Part shown: one piece after another, positions 1-8,726 of the stretch
Layout of the letters: each line of letters starts with the position of its first letter
Numbering within the stretch: the first letter of the stretch is position 1
Assembly: GCA_029011315.1 (NCBI GenBank)
Contig: JAQXLA010000009.1
Span: 1-43,522 of the forward strand
Length of the DNA stretch: 43,522 nucleotides
Reading direction: 5' to 3'
From: Desulfovibrionaceae bacterium
Lineage (GTDB): Bacteria > Desulfobacterota > Desulfovibrionia > Desulfovibrionales > Desulfovibrionaceae
Made by a program: the position numbers and the translations under genes
The notes under the pieces: generated by a model
Seen by the model: only the letters and a program-made list of their open reading frames with translations
Databases searched by the model: none
Told to the model about the DNA's origin: nothing

Positions 1-1806
1 GAACGCGTCGCCATCGAGGCGGCCAAGGCCGGATTCAACGTCATCTGCCTGAGCATCGTTCCCCCGAGGCGTTCGCATTCCTGCTGCGCCCAGGGCGGCA
101 TGCAGGCTGCTCTCGGCAACTCCATCATGGGCGATGGCGACTGTCCCGAAATCCATTTCAACGACACGGTCAAGGGCTCCGACTGGGGCTGTGACCAGGA
201 AGTGGCCCGTATCTTCGCGAAAACGGCCCCCATCGCCATGCGCGAAATGGCCTTCCTCGGCTGCCCCTGGAACCGCGTCGTTCCCGGCGAGCACACCTAC
301 TTCAAGGGCGGCAAGCCCTTCCAAGCCACGGAAAAGGCCGAAAATGAAGGCCTCATCCACTCCCGCGCCTTCGGCGGAACGGCCAAATGGCGTACCTGCT
401 ACACGTCGGACGGAACCGGACACGAAGTGCTGTACACCCTCGACAACAGAGCCATCCAGCTTGGCGTCACCGTGCATGACCGCATGCAGGCCGAAGCCCT
501 CATCCACGATGGCGATCAGTGCATGGGCTGCGTCGCCCGTGACCTGCGCACCGGCGAACTCGTCGGATACTTCGCCAAGGCCACGCTCATCGCCACCGGC
601 GGCTACGGCCGTATCTACCGTGCCACCACGAACTCCGTTATCTGCGACGGCGGCGGACACATCATCGCCCTTGATACCGGCATCGTTCCTCTCGGCAACA
701 TGGAAGCCGTTCAGTTCCATCCCACCGGCACGGTGCCCACTGACATTCTCGTGACCGAAGGCTGCCGCGGCGATGGCGGCACCCTCCTCGACAAGAATGA
801 ATACCGCTTCATGCCCGACTATGAGCCGGAGAAGGCCGAGCTGGCCTCCCGTGACGTCGTCTCCCGCCGCATGACCGAACACATGCGCAAGGGCTTCGGC
901 GTCAAGAGCCCTTACGGCGAACACCTCTGGCTTGATATCCGCCATCTCGGCGAAAAGCACATCAAGACCAACCTCCGTGAAGTCTACGATATCTGCACCT
1001 GCTTCCTCGGCGTGGATCCGGTGACCCAGCTCATCCCTGTCCGTCCCACCCAGCACTACAGCATGGGCGGCATCCGGACCAACAAGGACGGTGCTGTCTA
1101 CGGCATGAAGGGCCTCTTCTCCAACGGCGAATCCGCCTGCTGGGATATGCACGGCTTCAACCGTCTGGGCGGCAACTCCCTGGCGGAAACGATCGTTGCC
1201 GGCCGCATCGTCGGTAAGAAGGTCGTTGAATTCCTGCAGGGCTATGAAGTGGCCTTTAAGACGGCTGCCATGACCGACGCCGCCAAGAAGGTGCAGGCTC
1301 GCATTGAAAGCCTCAAGCACGGTAGCGAAAACTGCTTCGAGCTGCGTGACGCTCTCCAGGAAACCATGATGGAACATGTCGGCATCTTCCGTAATGGAAA
1401 AGACCTGCAGGCTGGCGTTGACAAGCTTCAGGAACTGCTGGAACGCTCCAAGAACATCGGCCTTACCGGTGGCTTCGTGAAGGGCTTCACTCCTGAAATG
1501 TCCACGGCTCTGCGCGTTCCCGGCATGATCAAGCTGGCTCTGTGCTCCGCTTACGGTGCTCTGAAGCGTACGGAAAGCCGCGGTGCTCATACCCGTGAAG
1601 ACTTCCCCGCTCGCGACGATGCCAAGTGGTTGAAGCGTACGCTCGCTCAGTGGAAGGAAGGCGACACCCTTCCGACCCTTAGCTACGAAGAAGTTTCTCC
1701 GTGGTTTGAATTGCCTCCTGGAGACCGTGGTTACGGCGGCGGCAAGATCATTCCCGGTGAAATCCCGGCTGAAAAGATGCGCCCCTTCGGCGGCAAGAAG
1801 GCCTAG
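1..1806 (+). CDS. frdA: Fumarate reductase (or succinate dehydrogenase) flavoprotein subunit, 5' partial
   Basis: FAD-binding catalytic subunit that interconverts fumarate and succinate at the membrane. The reading frame is open from base 1, so the start and the dinucleotide-binding glycines lie outside the window. The RSHS...AQGGMQ motif that carries the covalent-FAD histidine in this family is at 67-102, with His at 76-78; two cysteines follow where Wolinella has alanines. QFHPTG is at 712-729, HYSMGG at 1054-1071 and GFNRLGGNS at 1153-1179, and the C-terminal ESRGAHTREDFP block is present. The whole sequence resembles Wolinella/Helicobacter FrdA rather than E. coli FrdA, so a cytochrome b subunit FrdC is expected upstream (inference). 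frdB follows after 71 bases. Alanine codons change from almost all GCC to mostly GCT along the gene. Sequence alone cannot fix the direction of the reaction. Confidence 0.95.
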   Translation, partial: ERVAIEAAKAGFNVICLSIVPPRRSHSCCAQGGMQAALGNSIMGDGDCPEIHFNDTVKGSDWGCDQEVARIFAKTAPIAMREMAFLGCPWNRVVPGEHTYFKGGKPFQATEKAENEGLIHSRAFGGTAKWRTCYTSDGTGHEVLYTLDNRAIQLGVTVHDRMQAEALIHDGDQCMGCVARDLRTGELVGYFAKATLIATGGYGRIYRATTNSVICDGGGHIIALDTGIVPLGNMEAVQFHPTGTVPTDILVTEGCRGDGGTLLDKNEYRFMPDYEPEKAELASRDVVSRRMTEHMRKGFGVKSPYGEHLWLDIRHLGEKHIKTNLREVYDICTCFLGVDPVTQLIPVRPTQHYSMGGIRTNKDGAVYGMKGLFSNGESACWDMHGFNRLGGNSLAETIVAGRIVGKKVVEFLQGYEVAFKTAAMTDAAKKVQARIESLKHGSENCFELRDALQETMMEHVGIFRNGKDLQAGVDKLQELLERSKNIGLTGGFVKGFTPEMSTALRVPGMIKLALCSAYGALKRTESRGAHTREDFPARDDAKWLKRTLAQWKEGDTLPTLSYEEVSPWFELPPGDRGYGGGKIIPGEIPAEKMRPFGGKKA

Positions 1807-1877
1807 GACCCGGCATTTCGGCGGAGTCTGTGCAAGGCTCCGCCAGATAACGAATATCAAATGTATGGAGCATCCTT

Positions 1878-2654
1878 ATGGGACGCAAGTTAGAAGTTGA
1901 GATTTTCCGCTATAATCCGCTGGATCCCGCCTCTGAACCGCATATGCAGACATTTGAGGTTGAGGAAATTCCCAGCATGACCCTGTTCATCCTGCTTTCG
2001 CAGATCCGCGAAAAACAGGATCCCACGCTGATGTTTGACTTCTGTTGCCGCGCCGGTATCTGCGGTTCCTGCGGCATGGTGATCAACGGTCGTCCCGGTC
2101 TTGCCTGCACCACGCGTACGGCTGACCTGCCCGATCATATCACCCTTCTTCCTCTGCCTGTATTCAAACTGCTCGGCGACCTTTCCGTTGATACCGGAAC
2201 CTGGTTCCGCAATGTGGGCACCAAGATTGAATCCTGGATCCACACCAGCAAAACCTTTGATGAAAAGGCTCAGGAAGATCGCATGTCCAACGACGAAGCT
2301 CTCCAGGTCTTCGAACTGGAACGCTGCATTGAATGCGGTTGCTGCGTCGCTGCCTGCGGTACCGCCCGTATGCGTGAAGACTTCATCGGTGCCACGGCCA
2401 TCAACCGTCTCGCCCGCTTCTATGTGGATCCTCGTGACGAACGTACCGCTCAGGATTTCTACGAACTGATTGGCGATGACAACGGTGTGTTCGGTTGCAT
2501 GGGCCTGTTGGCCTGTGAAGACGTCTGCCCCAAGCAGGTTCCTCTGATCGACCAGCTCGGCATCATGCGCCGCATGGCTTCCGTGCAGTCCGTCAAGGGT
2601 ATTCTGCCTGCCGGTATTCGTCGCAAACTCTGCGGCGGCAAGTGCCACAAGTAG
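1878..2654 (+). CDS. frdB: Fumarate reductase iron-sulfur subunit
   Basis: Electron-transfer subunit between the membrane quinol site and FrdA; 258 residues. The N-terminal plant-ferredoxin-like domain has [2Fe-2S] ligands Cys57, Cys62, Cys65 and Cys77 (CRAGICGSC...C). The C-terminal domain has CIECGCCVAAC (150-160) and C207, C213 and C217 (CMGLLACEDVCP), the usual ligands for a [4Fe-4S] and a [3Fe-4S] cluster. The start is set by GGAG at 1867-1870, seven bases before the ATG. It lies directly downstream of frdA and is followed by a strong terminator, so it is the last gene of the operon. Codon use is of the highly expressed type (GCT, GGT, CGT, CTG), like the end of frdA. Confidence 0.96.
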   Translation: MGRKLEVEIFRYNPLDPASEPHMQTFEVEEIPSMTLFILLSQIREKQDPTLMFDFCCRAGICGSCGMVINGRPGLACTTRTADLPDHITLLPLPVFKLLGDLSVDTGTWFRNVGTKIESWIHTSKTFDEKAQEDRMSNDEALQVFELERCIECGCCVAACGTARMREDFIGATAINRLARFYVDPRDERTAQDFYELIGDDNGVFGCMGLLACEDVCPKQVPLIDQLGIMRRMASVQSVKGILPAGIRRKLCGGKCHK

Positions 2655-2673
2655 TTTTTGCCTCGTAAGAATG

Positions 2674-2707
2674 AAGCCCCCGCCTTATGGCGGGGGCTTT
2701 TTGTTTT
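2674..2707 (+). terminator. Rho-independent terminator after frdB
   Basis: A perfect 11-bp stem (AAGCCCCCGCC / GGCGGGGGCTT) with a TTAT loop is followed by a T-rich run. It lies 20 bases past the frdB stop and closes the frd operon. Confidence 0.93.
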
Positions 2708-2766
2708 TCATTGATTTTTCATGCAATAGAATATAGCTTTCCTCCCAGAAAAATCGGAGGCGTATC

Positions 2767-4092
2767 ATGCGCAGAATTATCGGTGGCTTTTTGATTTCCG
2801 GATTGACGTGTGCCATTTTTTCCGTTTTGCCGGCCTATGCAGAAACGGAATCGGTTCAGCCGAAAACAGCTTCTCAGAATATGGCAGGCAATTCCCGCTT
2901 TGAGGCCTTGAAGAGGTTTAGTCAGGTGCTTGACATCGTTGAGCGCTATTACGTCTCTGAAACAGACCGTGCCGATTTGGTTCAAGGAGCCTTAAAAGGC
3001 ATGCTGCAGCATCTTGATCCCCATTCCACATTACTGAGTTCCGATGAATTTCGTGAAATGCGGGAAACGACTTCCGGGGAATTTTTTGGTATTGGCATTG
3101 AAATCACCATGGAAAACGGGCAATTGACTGTTGTGACGCCGATAGAGGATACCCCCGCAGACAGGGCTGGCCTGAAAGCCGGTGATTCTATTTTAATGAT
3201 TAACGGCAACGCGACGCTGTATATGTCTCTTCAGGAAGCCGTAAGCCAGATCCGTGGAAAGAAGGGAACGGATGTGGAATTGACGGTTCTGCATAAAGAC
3301 GGAGGGGAGCCTTTGACCGTCAGAATCAAGCGAGATTCCATTCCCATGATAAGCGTTAAATCCATGGAACTTGAAGAAGGGTATCATTGGGTTCGTATCA
3401 CTCGTTTTAGCGAAAAAACGACGCAGGAACTGCATGATGCCTTGAAAAAAGCCGCAGCTCATCGAGAAATCAGGGGAATTATTCTGGATTTGCGCAATAA
3501 TCCCGGGGGATTGCTGGATCAGGCTGTCAGCGTTACCGATACATTTCTTTCATCCGGAACGATTGTGTCCATCAAAGGCCGCTCCAGCATGAATGTTCGA
3601 GATTTTATGGCTCAGGAACAGCCTTCAGATATTAAGGCACCGATGGTTGTGCTTGTTAATTCCGGATCCGCTTCAGCTTCGGAAATCGTTGCCGGAGCTC
3701 TGAGAGACAGGAACAGAGCACTTCTTGCGGGGGAAAAGACTTTTGGCAAGGGATCTGTGCAAAATGTTATCCCTCTCTCGGACGGGTCGGGGCTGAAGCT
3801 GACGGTGGCTCGGTATTATACTCCTTCCGGACGGTGTATTCAGGCTGAAGGCATCGAACCTGATTTTATTGTTCCGTTTGAGACAGGAACAGACAATAAA
3901 AAGGATAGTGACGGAATTCGGCTGCGGGAGAAAGATTTGACGCATCATCTGGATGCTTCCGGGCAGAAAGCTGACGGATTGAAAAAAAGTATGCCTACGG
4001 GGGATGCCGCTCGAGCTTTGCAAAAGGATAATCAGCTTCGCATTGGTCTTCAGCTGGTAAAAACCATGCCGCGCATGCGGACTTTGCGATAA
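2767..4092 (+). CDS. ctpA: C-terminal processing peptidase (S41 family, PDZ domain)
   Basis: Periplasmic serine protease of the CtpA/Prc family; 441 residues. Residues 1-25 form a signal peptide ending in AYA. A PDZ domain covers about 103-190 (GIGIEI..., with RAGLKAGDSILMING). The S41 core follows, with DLRNNPGG at 241-248, the serine-nucleophile motif GSASASE at 300-306 and the general-base lysine in FGKG (Lys328), so the Ser-Lys dyad looks intact. The start follows AGGAGG-like bases at 2757-2761. The YibQ-like gene starts three bases after the stop, so the two are co-transcribed. The same pairing of a CtpA-type protease with a divergent deacetylase is common near cell-wall hydrolase regulators, but the substrate is not known here. 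Confidence 0.93.
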   Translation: MRRIIGGFLISGLTCAIFSVLPAYAETESVQPKTASQNMAGNSRFEALKRFSQVLDIVERYYVSETDRADLVQGALKGMLQHLDPHSTLLSSDEFREMRETTSGEFFGIGIEITMENGQLTVVTPIEDTPADRAGLKAGDSILMINGNATLYMSLQEAVSQIRGKKGTDVELTVLHKDGGEPLTVRIKRDSIPMISVKSMELEEGYHWVRITRFSEKTTQELHDALKKAAAHREIRGIILDLRNNPGGLLDQAVSVTDTFLSSGTIVSIKGRSSMNVRDFMAQEQPSDIKAPMVVLVNSGSASASEIVAGALRDRNRALLAGEKTFGKGSVQNVIPLSDGSGLKLTVARYYTPSGRCIQAEGIEPDFIVPFETGTDNKKDSDGIRLREKDLTHHLDASGQKADGLKKSMPTGDAARALQKDNQLRIGLQLVKTMPRMRTLR

Positions 4093-4095
4093 TTT

Positions 4096-5517
4096 ATGGC
4101 AAAGAAAAGAAATCCTCCACCGCTTAGATCTGCAGATGCTCCTCGAGAAAAAGGCCCTGTGGAATGGTTGTGGTCTCGTGTTTCATTTCGTCCCTATCCG
4201 TATACGCGCAGAACTCTGACTGGTTCTTTTTGCATAACGCTGATTTTGGGATTGCTGTGGGGAGGAGTCCTGATCAGCTGGCGTTCTCTGTCATTGAACA
4301 TTGGCATTTCAGAGCAGTGCTATCTGTATATTCAGGCATTGCTTTGGCCGGATAAGGTGCGGCAAGACGAAATAGAAATACCGCTGCCTGTGTTTTCATC
4401 GGTTGATCCTTCTTCAGGCAACATGATCGAAGATGAAGTGGTGCAGCCGATCGTGACGGATAAGCTGGAGACGTATTTGATACCATTTTCCGAAACAGTG
4501 AACCCAGAATTGACAGATTTGGAAAAACGGGCTGATTTTGCCATATGGCAGGTTTTAAAGCGTTTTCGCATTTCGTCTTCAGCCGTTATGCCAATACAAA
4601 CCGTGCGCAGAGTCGATGGCGAGTCAGCATGGATGTTTCAGCGTATGAGAATCATGATTCCTGTACCAGTACGGCAATTTGTAGCCGCTGTGCGGGAAAG
4701 CCTTGAGGCATGGGCTGAAGGCGTAAATATGGAATATGAAAATGGTGAGATTCGTCTTTTATTCGGCTCACGTCTTGCCCGTATCCATGTTTTGGATTGC
4801 GCTTCTTCCGTGAATATGCCTGATGTCTTGCCGACATCGCCGAAGATGGTTGTTGTGCTGGAAAAAATCGGCACGGATCCGGACATGATAGCAAAAGCCT
4901 GTTCACTGGGTATTCCATTTACAGCGGCTGTTCTTCCGTCTGAAAAATATGCGCAGCAGGCTGCTTCTCTGCTTTATGAAAAAGGATGGGAAATTCTGAT
5001 TCAACAGCCGATGCAGTCTTCACAGTTTCCGGCTTTGCAGAAGGACTCTGATATGTGTCTGACAGTCGAGATGCAGGAAAACGAGATGCGAGATGTTCTT
5101 CAGAAGTCTCTCCGGCTTGTGCCACATGCATCCGGTCTGTACGGTACTGCTTCCAAGGTGACAGGTCATGCCCCGGCAGCTTCCAGACTGAGTCAGGCCG
5201 CTTCGGATCTTGGTTGCTTCGTGATCGATACGGATGTTTCTAGAAAATCTTTTCTTTATAACGAAGCAAGAATGCAAGGTATTTCGGTTTTTCGCATTGG
5301 TGAAAAGCTGGATGCTGGCTTGCATCCTACGGCAGAGAGTATTTTGAAAAATCTTCAGAAGGCAGAGCTGAGAGCTTTACAGGGGGAAACGGTGATTGTG
5401 GGGTGCAGGATTTCGGAACACGCTCTGGAGGCTTTGCGTCGTTGGATTCCTGCACGGCATGCTGATATTTCCTGTGTTCCTTTCCGTGCAGCCGGATATT
5501 TTTCCGATCTCAATTAA
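4096..5517 (+). CDS. Divergent polysaccharide deacetylase (YibQ-like), metal ligands lost
   Basis: 473 residues. It has a short basic N-terminus, one membrane segment at about 41-62, a middle region of unknown fold, and a C-terminal domain from about 248 that aligns along its length with the YibQ/PF04748 family. In that family the metal and active-site motifs read IDDxG, HLPM, NNHMGS, FLDS and GHPH (recalled from E. coli YibQ). Here the matching stretches read LEKIG, QQPM, YGTASK, VIDT and GCRI, so essentially every expected ligand is replaced while the spacing of the fold is kept. It is probably a membrane-anchored periplasmic protein acting as a scaffold or regulator with CtpA rather than as an enzyme (inference). 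It is translated three bases after ctpA and followed by a bidirectional terminator. Confidence 0.8.
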   Translation: MAKKRNPPPLRSADAPREKGPVEWLWSRVSFRPYPYTRRTLTGSFCITLILGLLWGGVLISWRSLSLNIGISEQCYLYIQALLWPDKVRQDEIEIPLPVFSSVDPSSGNMIEDEVVQPIVTDKLETYLIPFSETVNPELTDLEKRADFAIWQVLKRFRISSSAVMPIQTVRRVDGESAWMFQRMRIMIPVPVRQFVAAVRESLEAWAEGVNMEYENGEIRLLFGSRLARIHVLDCASSVNMPDVLPTSPKMVVVLEKIGTDPDMIAKACSLGIPFTAAVLPSEKYAQQAASLLYEKGWEILIQQPMQSSQFPALQKDSDMCLTVEMQENEMRDVLQKSLRLVPHASGLYGTASKVTGHAPAASRLSQAASDLGCFVIDTDVSRKSFLYNEARMQGISVFRIGEKLDAGLHPTAESILKNLQKAELRALQGETVIVGCRISEHALEALRRWIPARHADISCVPFRAAGYFSDLN

Positions 5518-5523
5518 TGCAAT

Positions 5524-5551
5524 AAAAAAGGAGCCGATCGGCTCCTTTTTT
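5524..5551. terminator. Bidirectional terminator between the ctpA operon and argJ
   Basis: A perfect inverted repeat: A6-GGAGCC, loop GATC, GGCTCC-T6. It has a U-run in both directions and sits between convergent genes, so it can serve both. Confidence 0.92.
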
Positions 5552-5592
5552 ATCTAAATTGTCACAGAAAAGTTGTCTGCTTCGGAAAGCAG

Positions 5593-6777
5593 TCAACTTC
5601 TGTAAGAGGCATTGCAATCAACATATTCATGGCCGAGATCTGCGGCCAGAAGGGAATAGCTTCCCTGTCCGGATCCAAGAGAAATGTCAATGCTCAGATC
5701 CCTTTGCTTCAAAGGTTCGGCCAGCGCGGAATCGAAATCCGTATCGGTTGGACAGCCGTGACGGAACAGCTCCACGCCGCAAAGGGAAACGGTGACATCA
5801 TCGGCATTGAAGGCCGCATCCGTTCTGCCAATCGCGGCAACGATGCGTCCCCAGTTGGCATCTTGACCGTACAGAGCCGTTTTGACTAGCTGAGACTGTC
5901 CGACAGTGCGGGCGACCTGTTCTGCATCGCTATCGGAAGAAGCACCAGTAACCGTGATGCGAGCAACCTTGGAAGCTCCTTCTCCATCTTTGACGACCAT
6001 GTAGGACAGCTCTTGAAGAACCTTTTCAGCCGTTGAGGCCAGCAGTTTCCTATCTGATTCGGATACAATTTTAACGCCGGATGCGCCGTTGGCCAGCGCA
6101 TAGACCGTATCGTTTGTTGAGGTATCGCCGTCTACGGTAATCTGATTAAAGGAATGGTTAACGGCGTTTTTGACAATCTTATCCCAATTTGCGGCGTCGA
6201 TCTGTGCATCGGTCAGAAGCACCACCAGCAGAGTTGCCATATTAGGGCAGATCATCCCGGCACCTTTTGCCAATCCAAGGACACGAACAGTGCCCTGTTC
6301 GCAGGAAATTTCACGTGAGGAAATTTTATGAAACGCATCGGTTGTCATGATGGCCTTGGCCGCATCTTCAGCCGTGCAACGCCCAAGCTTGGAAGCCAGA
6401 GCGGAAATAGCAGGCTGCCATTTATCCATATGGAGCTGTTCGCCAATGACACCCGTTGAAGCCGGAAGAATATCTTTTGTTTTTACGCAGATGGGCTTGG
6501 AAAGCCATTCCAGAACCTGCTCGCAGTTTTTCCTGCCTTCGTCTCCCGTACAGGCGTTAGCCTGACCTGAATTGATGATGATTGCTCTGGCATACGGATT
6601 TTTTTCAAGATGTTCCCGGCCGATGACGACAGGAGCTGCCGGAAAGCGGTTTTTGGTAAAGGTTGCTGCGGCAACAGCAAGAGAATCACTGACTATCAAT
6701 GCGACGTCATTGCGTTTTTCTTTGCGGAAACCGGCGGAAGTCACGGCAAATCGGAATCCCTGAGGTGTAAAAGTCAT
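5593..6777 (-). CDS. argJ: Bifunctional ornithine acetyltransferase / N-acetylglutamate synthase
   Basis: Transfers acetyl from N-acetylornithine to glutamate in the cyclic arginine pathway and may also make N-acetylglutamate from acetyl-CoA; cytoplasmic; 394 residues. The self-cleavage motif KGAGMICPN-MATLL is at 171-184, giving predicted cleavage between Ala181 and Thr182, and Thr182 becomes the N-terminal nucleophile of the beta chain. IIINSGQANACTG near residue 67 is the typical oxyanion-side motif. The ATG at 6777 is preceded on the minus strand by AAAGGA. It stands alone, divergent from pyrK and convergent with the ctpA operon; argG and argH lie 4-7 kb away. Whether it is mono- or bifunctional cannot be read from sequence. 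Confidence 0.95.
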   Translation of the reverse strand: MTFTPQGFRFAVTSAGFRKEKRNDVALIVSDSLAVAAATFTKNRFPAAPVVIGREHLEKNPYARAIIINSGQANACTGDEGRKNCEQVLEWLSKPICVKTKDILPASTGVIGEQLHMDKWQPAISALASKLGRCTAEDAAKAIMTTDAFHKISSREISCEQGTVRVLGLAKGAGMICPNMATLLVVLLTDAQIDAANWDKIVKNAVNHSFNQITVDGDTSTNDTVYALANGASGVKIVSESDRKLLASTAEKVLQELSYMVVKDGEGASKVARITVTGASSDSDAEQVARTVGQSQLVKTALYGQDANWGRIVAAIGRTDAAFNADDVTVSLCGVELFRHGCPTDTDFDSALAEPLKQRDLSIDISLGSGQGSYSLLAADLGHEYVDCNASYRS

Positions 6778-6838
6778 AATAGAATCCTTTATCTACAGAT
6801 ATTGCGGCGCATGCGCCGAAGAAAACTGCTGTCTTTAC

Positions 6839-6870
6839 AGTATAGAAAAATGCAAAAAAAGTCTTGTCAA
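6839..6870 (-). promoter_or_regulatory. Possible argJ promoter
   Basis: On the minus strand there is a perfect TTGACA (6870-6865), followed by overlapping -10 candidates TCTATA (18-bp spacer) and TATACT (20-bp spacer). It lies about 60 bases before the argJ ATG, in the argJ/pyrK divergent gap. Confidence 0.45.
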
Positions 6871-6965
6871 AAAGCGGTATTCGGCTCTACAAAAAACAAT
6901 ATGCTATCACTGCAACAGTATTGAAGATATTGAAATATTTTGCAATGTCCTAAAGCGGAGGCTGT

Positions 6966-7787
6966 ATGGCTCAGAGTCCTGTATTTCCGTCTTCCATTCA
7001 GGAAATTCGTGTCTTGGACATCATTCCGTGTGGTTCTGAAGAACATCCTCTTTTTGAATTGCATCTGGAACGTCCGGACTGGAAGAAATGGTATCCCGGC
7101 CAATTCGTGATGATTCGTCACGCTGAAACAGCGGAAGAAAATCCTATTTTAGCCCGCCCTATTTCCATCAGCAATGTCACGGATACGGAATTGGTACTGC
7201 TGTTTCAGGTCGTCGGACGAGGGACGAAAAAACTGTCTCAGATCAAAAAGGGGGAAAGGCTTGTTGTTTGGGGACCTTTAGGATCGCATTTTGCGGTAGA
7301 AAAAACGGCTCCAACATTGCTCCTGGCCGGAGGTATCGGCATCGCTCCATTTGTCGGCTATGCTGCACAGCATCCCAGTCCTGAACAAGTATCTATGGTG
7401 TTCGGACATCGTCTTCCGGAAAGCCTTTATCCCGTAGAGACGCTTCGTCGCAGCATTGCCGTGCAGACATTTCAGGAGCGGTCTTCGAATGATCTGCCGG
7501 CATTCATTCATCTTCTGGAAAAGAGCATTCAAACCTGCGCTGAGAAAGAAGGACTGGTCTTGGCCTGCGGACCGACGCCATTCATGCGCAGCGTGCAGAA
7601 ATTTGCCGCGCAGTACGGCGTTCGCTGTCAGCTCTCTTTAGAACAGAAAATGGCCTGCGGCGTAGGAGCCTGTCTTGGCTGCGTGACGAAAACCACAGAA
7701 AAATATCCTGTTGCAGAAAAAGCTGGCTTCCCTGTGCAAATTTGCCTGCATGGTCCTGTCTTTCGTTCCGATGTGATTGAACTGTAA
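6966..7787 (+). CDS. pyrK: Dihydroorotate dehydrogenase electron-transfer subunit
   Basis: FAD and [2Fe-2S] subunit that passes electrons from dihydroorotate, via PyrD, to NAD+; 273 residues. It has a ferredoxin-reductase-like FAD domain with RPISIS at 64-69, an NAD-binding domain with GGIGIAPF at 122-129 and ACGPTPFM at 200-207, and a C-terminal cluster loop CGVGACLGC with Cys231, Cys236 and Cys239, plus Cys260. GGAG precedes the ATG. pyrD starts 11 bases after the stop, as expected for a class 1B enzyme pair. It is the first gene of a pyrK-pyrD-darP-like-flavoprotein run. Confidence 0.95.
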   Translation: MAQSPVFPSSIQEIRVLDIIPCGSEEHPLFELHLERPDWKKWYPGQFVMIRHAETAEENPILARPISISNVTDTELVLLFQVVGRGTKKLSQIKKGERLVVWGPLGSHFAVEKTAPTLLLAGGIGIAPFVGYAAQHPSPEQVSMVFGHRLPESLYPVETLRRSIAVQTFQERSSNDLPAFIHLLEKSIQTCAEKEGLVLACGPTPFMRSVQKFAAQYGVRCQLSLEQKMACGVGACLGCVTKTTEKYPVAEKAGFPVQICLHGPVFRSDVIEL

Positions 7788-7798
7788 GGAGAGTTGTC

Positions 7799-8713
7799 AT
7801 GATTGATTTGTCAGTCCGCATTCCGACTTTGCTTCGCAATCCTGTGATGACAGCTTCCGGAACCTTTGGTTATGGTCTTGAATTCCGCCCTTATGGAAAT
7901 TTGACGTCTTTGGGCGGTATTATCGTCAAAGGTCTTTCCCTGAAGCCACGATCCGGAAATCCTCTGCCGCGCATTGCTGAGACAGCTTCGGGAATGCTCA
8001 ATGCCGTCGGACTGCAGAATGACGGTGCCGAATATTTTCTCAAAAAAACGCTTCCTCGCCTTCCCTGGAAGGAACTTCCTGTTTTTGCCAATATTTACGC
8101 CACAGATGCCGCAGAATTTGGCGAGCTTGCCTCAGTATTGTCTTCCGCAGAGGGGCTGGCCGGACTTGAAATCAATATTTCCTGTCCGAATGTTCATAGC
8201 GGGGGAGTCCTCTTTGGCCAAAATCCGCATATGGCAGCGGAAGTCACGGAAGCTGTCAAAAAATATTCCGGCAATCTGCCGGTAATTGTGAAATTGACGC
8301 CGAATGTCACCGATATTGCTTCCATTGCAAGAGCTGTAGAGGATGCCGGTGCCGATGCCGTATCCTGCATCAATACACTGAGCGGAATGGCAATTGATCT
8401 GGAACGTCGCAGACCGAGACTGGCCAATATCATTGGAGGCCTTTCCGGACCGGCGATCAAGCCTGTGGCTCTTCGCTGCGTCTGGCAGGTCTGTCAGGCA
8501 GTAAAGATTCCAGTGATCGGCGTAGGAGGCATTGTTTCTGCCAGAGATGTTTTGGAATTTATTCTGGCAGGTGCTTCAGCCGTCTGCGTGGGAACAGCCA
8601 ATCTGATGCGGCCGGATGCGGCATTCCGCATTGCCGCAGAGCTTCCTTCTCTATGCGAACAGCTTGGAATTCAGGATTTGAACGCCTTCAGAGGTTCTTT
8701 GCAGGTGGCATAG
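7799..8713 (+). CDS. pyrD: Dihydroorotate dehydrogenase, class 1B catalytic subunit
   Basis: Oxidises dihydroorotate to orotate in UMP synthesis, using FMN; 304 residues. The TIM-barrel FMN enzyme starts with the typical NPVMTASGTFGYG (14-26), and NISCPNV carries the catalytic base Cys129, which marks class 1 enzymes; class 2 has serine. The C-terminal phosphate site GVGGI is followed by GASAVCVGTAN. A strong TAAGGAG site lies before the ATG, overlapping the pyrK stop. The adjacent PyrK makes class 1B, the NAD-linked heterotetramer, the clear assignment. Confidence 0.96.
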   Translation: MIDLSVRIPTLLRNPVMTASGTFGYGLEFRPYGNLTSLGGIIVKGLSLKPRSGNPLPRIAETASGMLNAVGLQNDGAEYFLKKTLPRLPWKELPVFANIYATDAAEFGELASVLSSAEGLAGLEINISCPNVHSGGVLFGQNPHMAAEVTEAVKKYSGNLPVIVKLTPNVTDIASIARAVEDAGADAVSCINTLSGMAIDLERRRPRLANIIGGLSGPAIKPVALRCVWQVCQAVKIPVIGVGGIVSARDVLEFILAGASAVCVGTANLMRPDAAFRIAAELPSLCEQLGIQDLNAFRGSLQVA

Positions 8714-8726
8714 GAAAGGAGATCGC

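Noticed and set aside
1890-2648. Minus-strand open frame of 252 codons
   Set aside because: Exactly antisense to frdB; a by-product of its strong codon bias.
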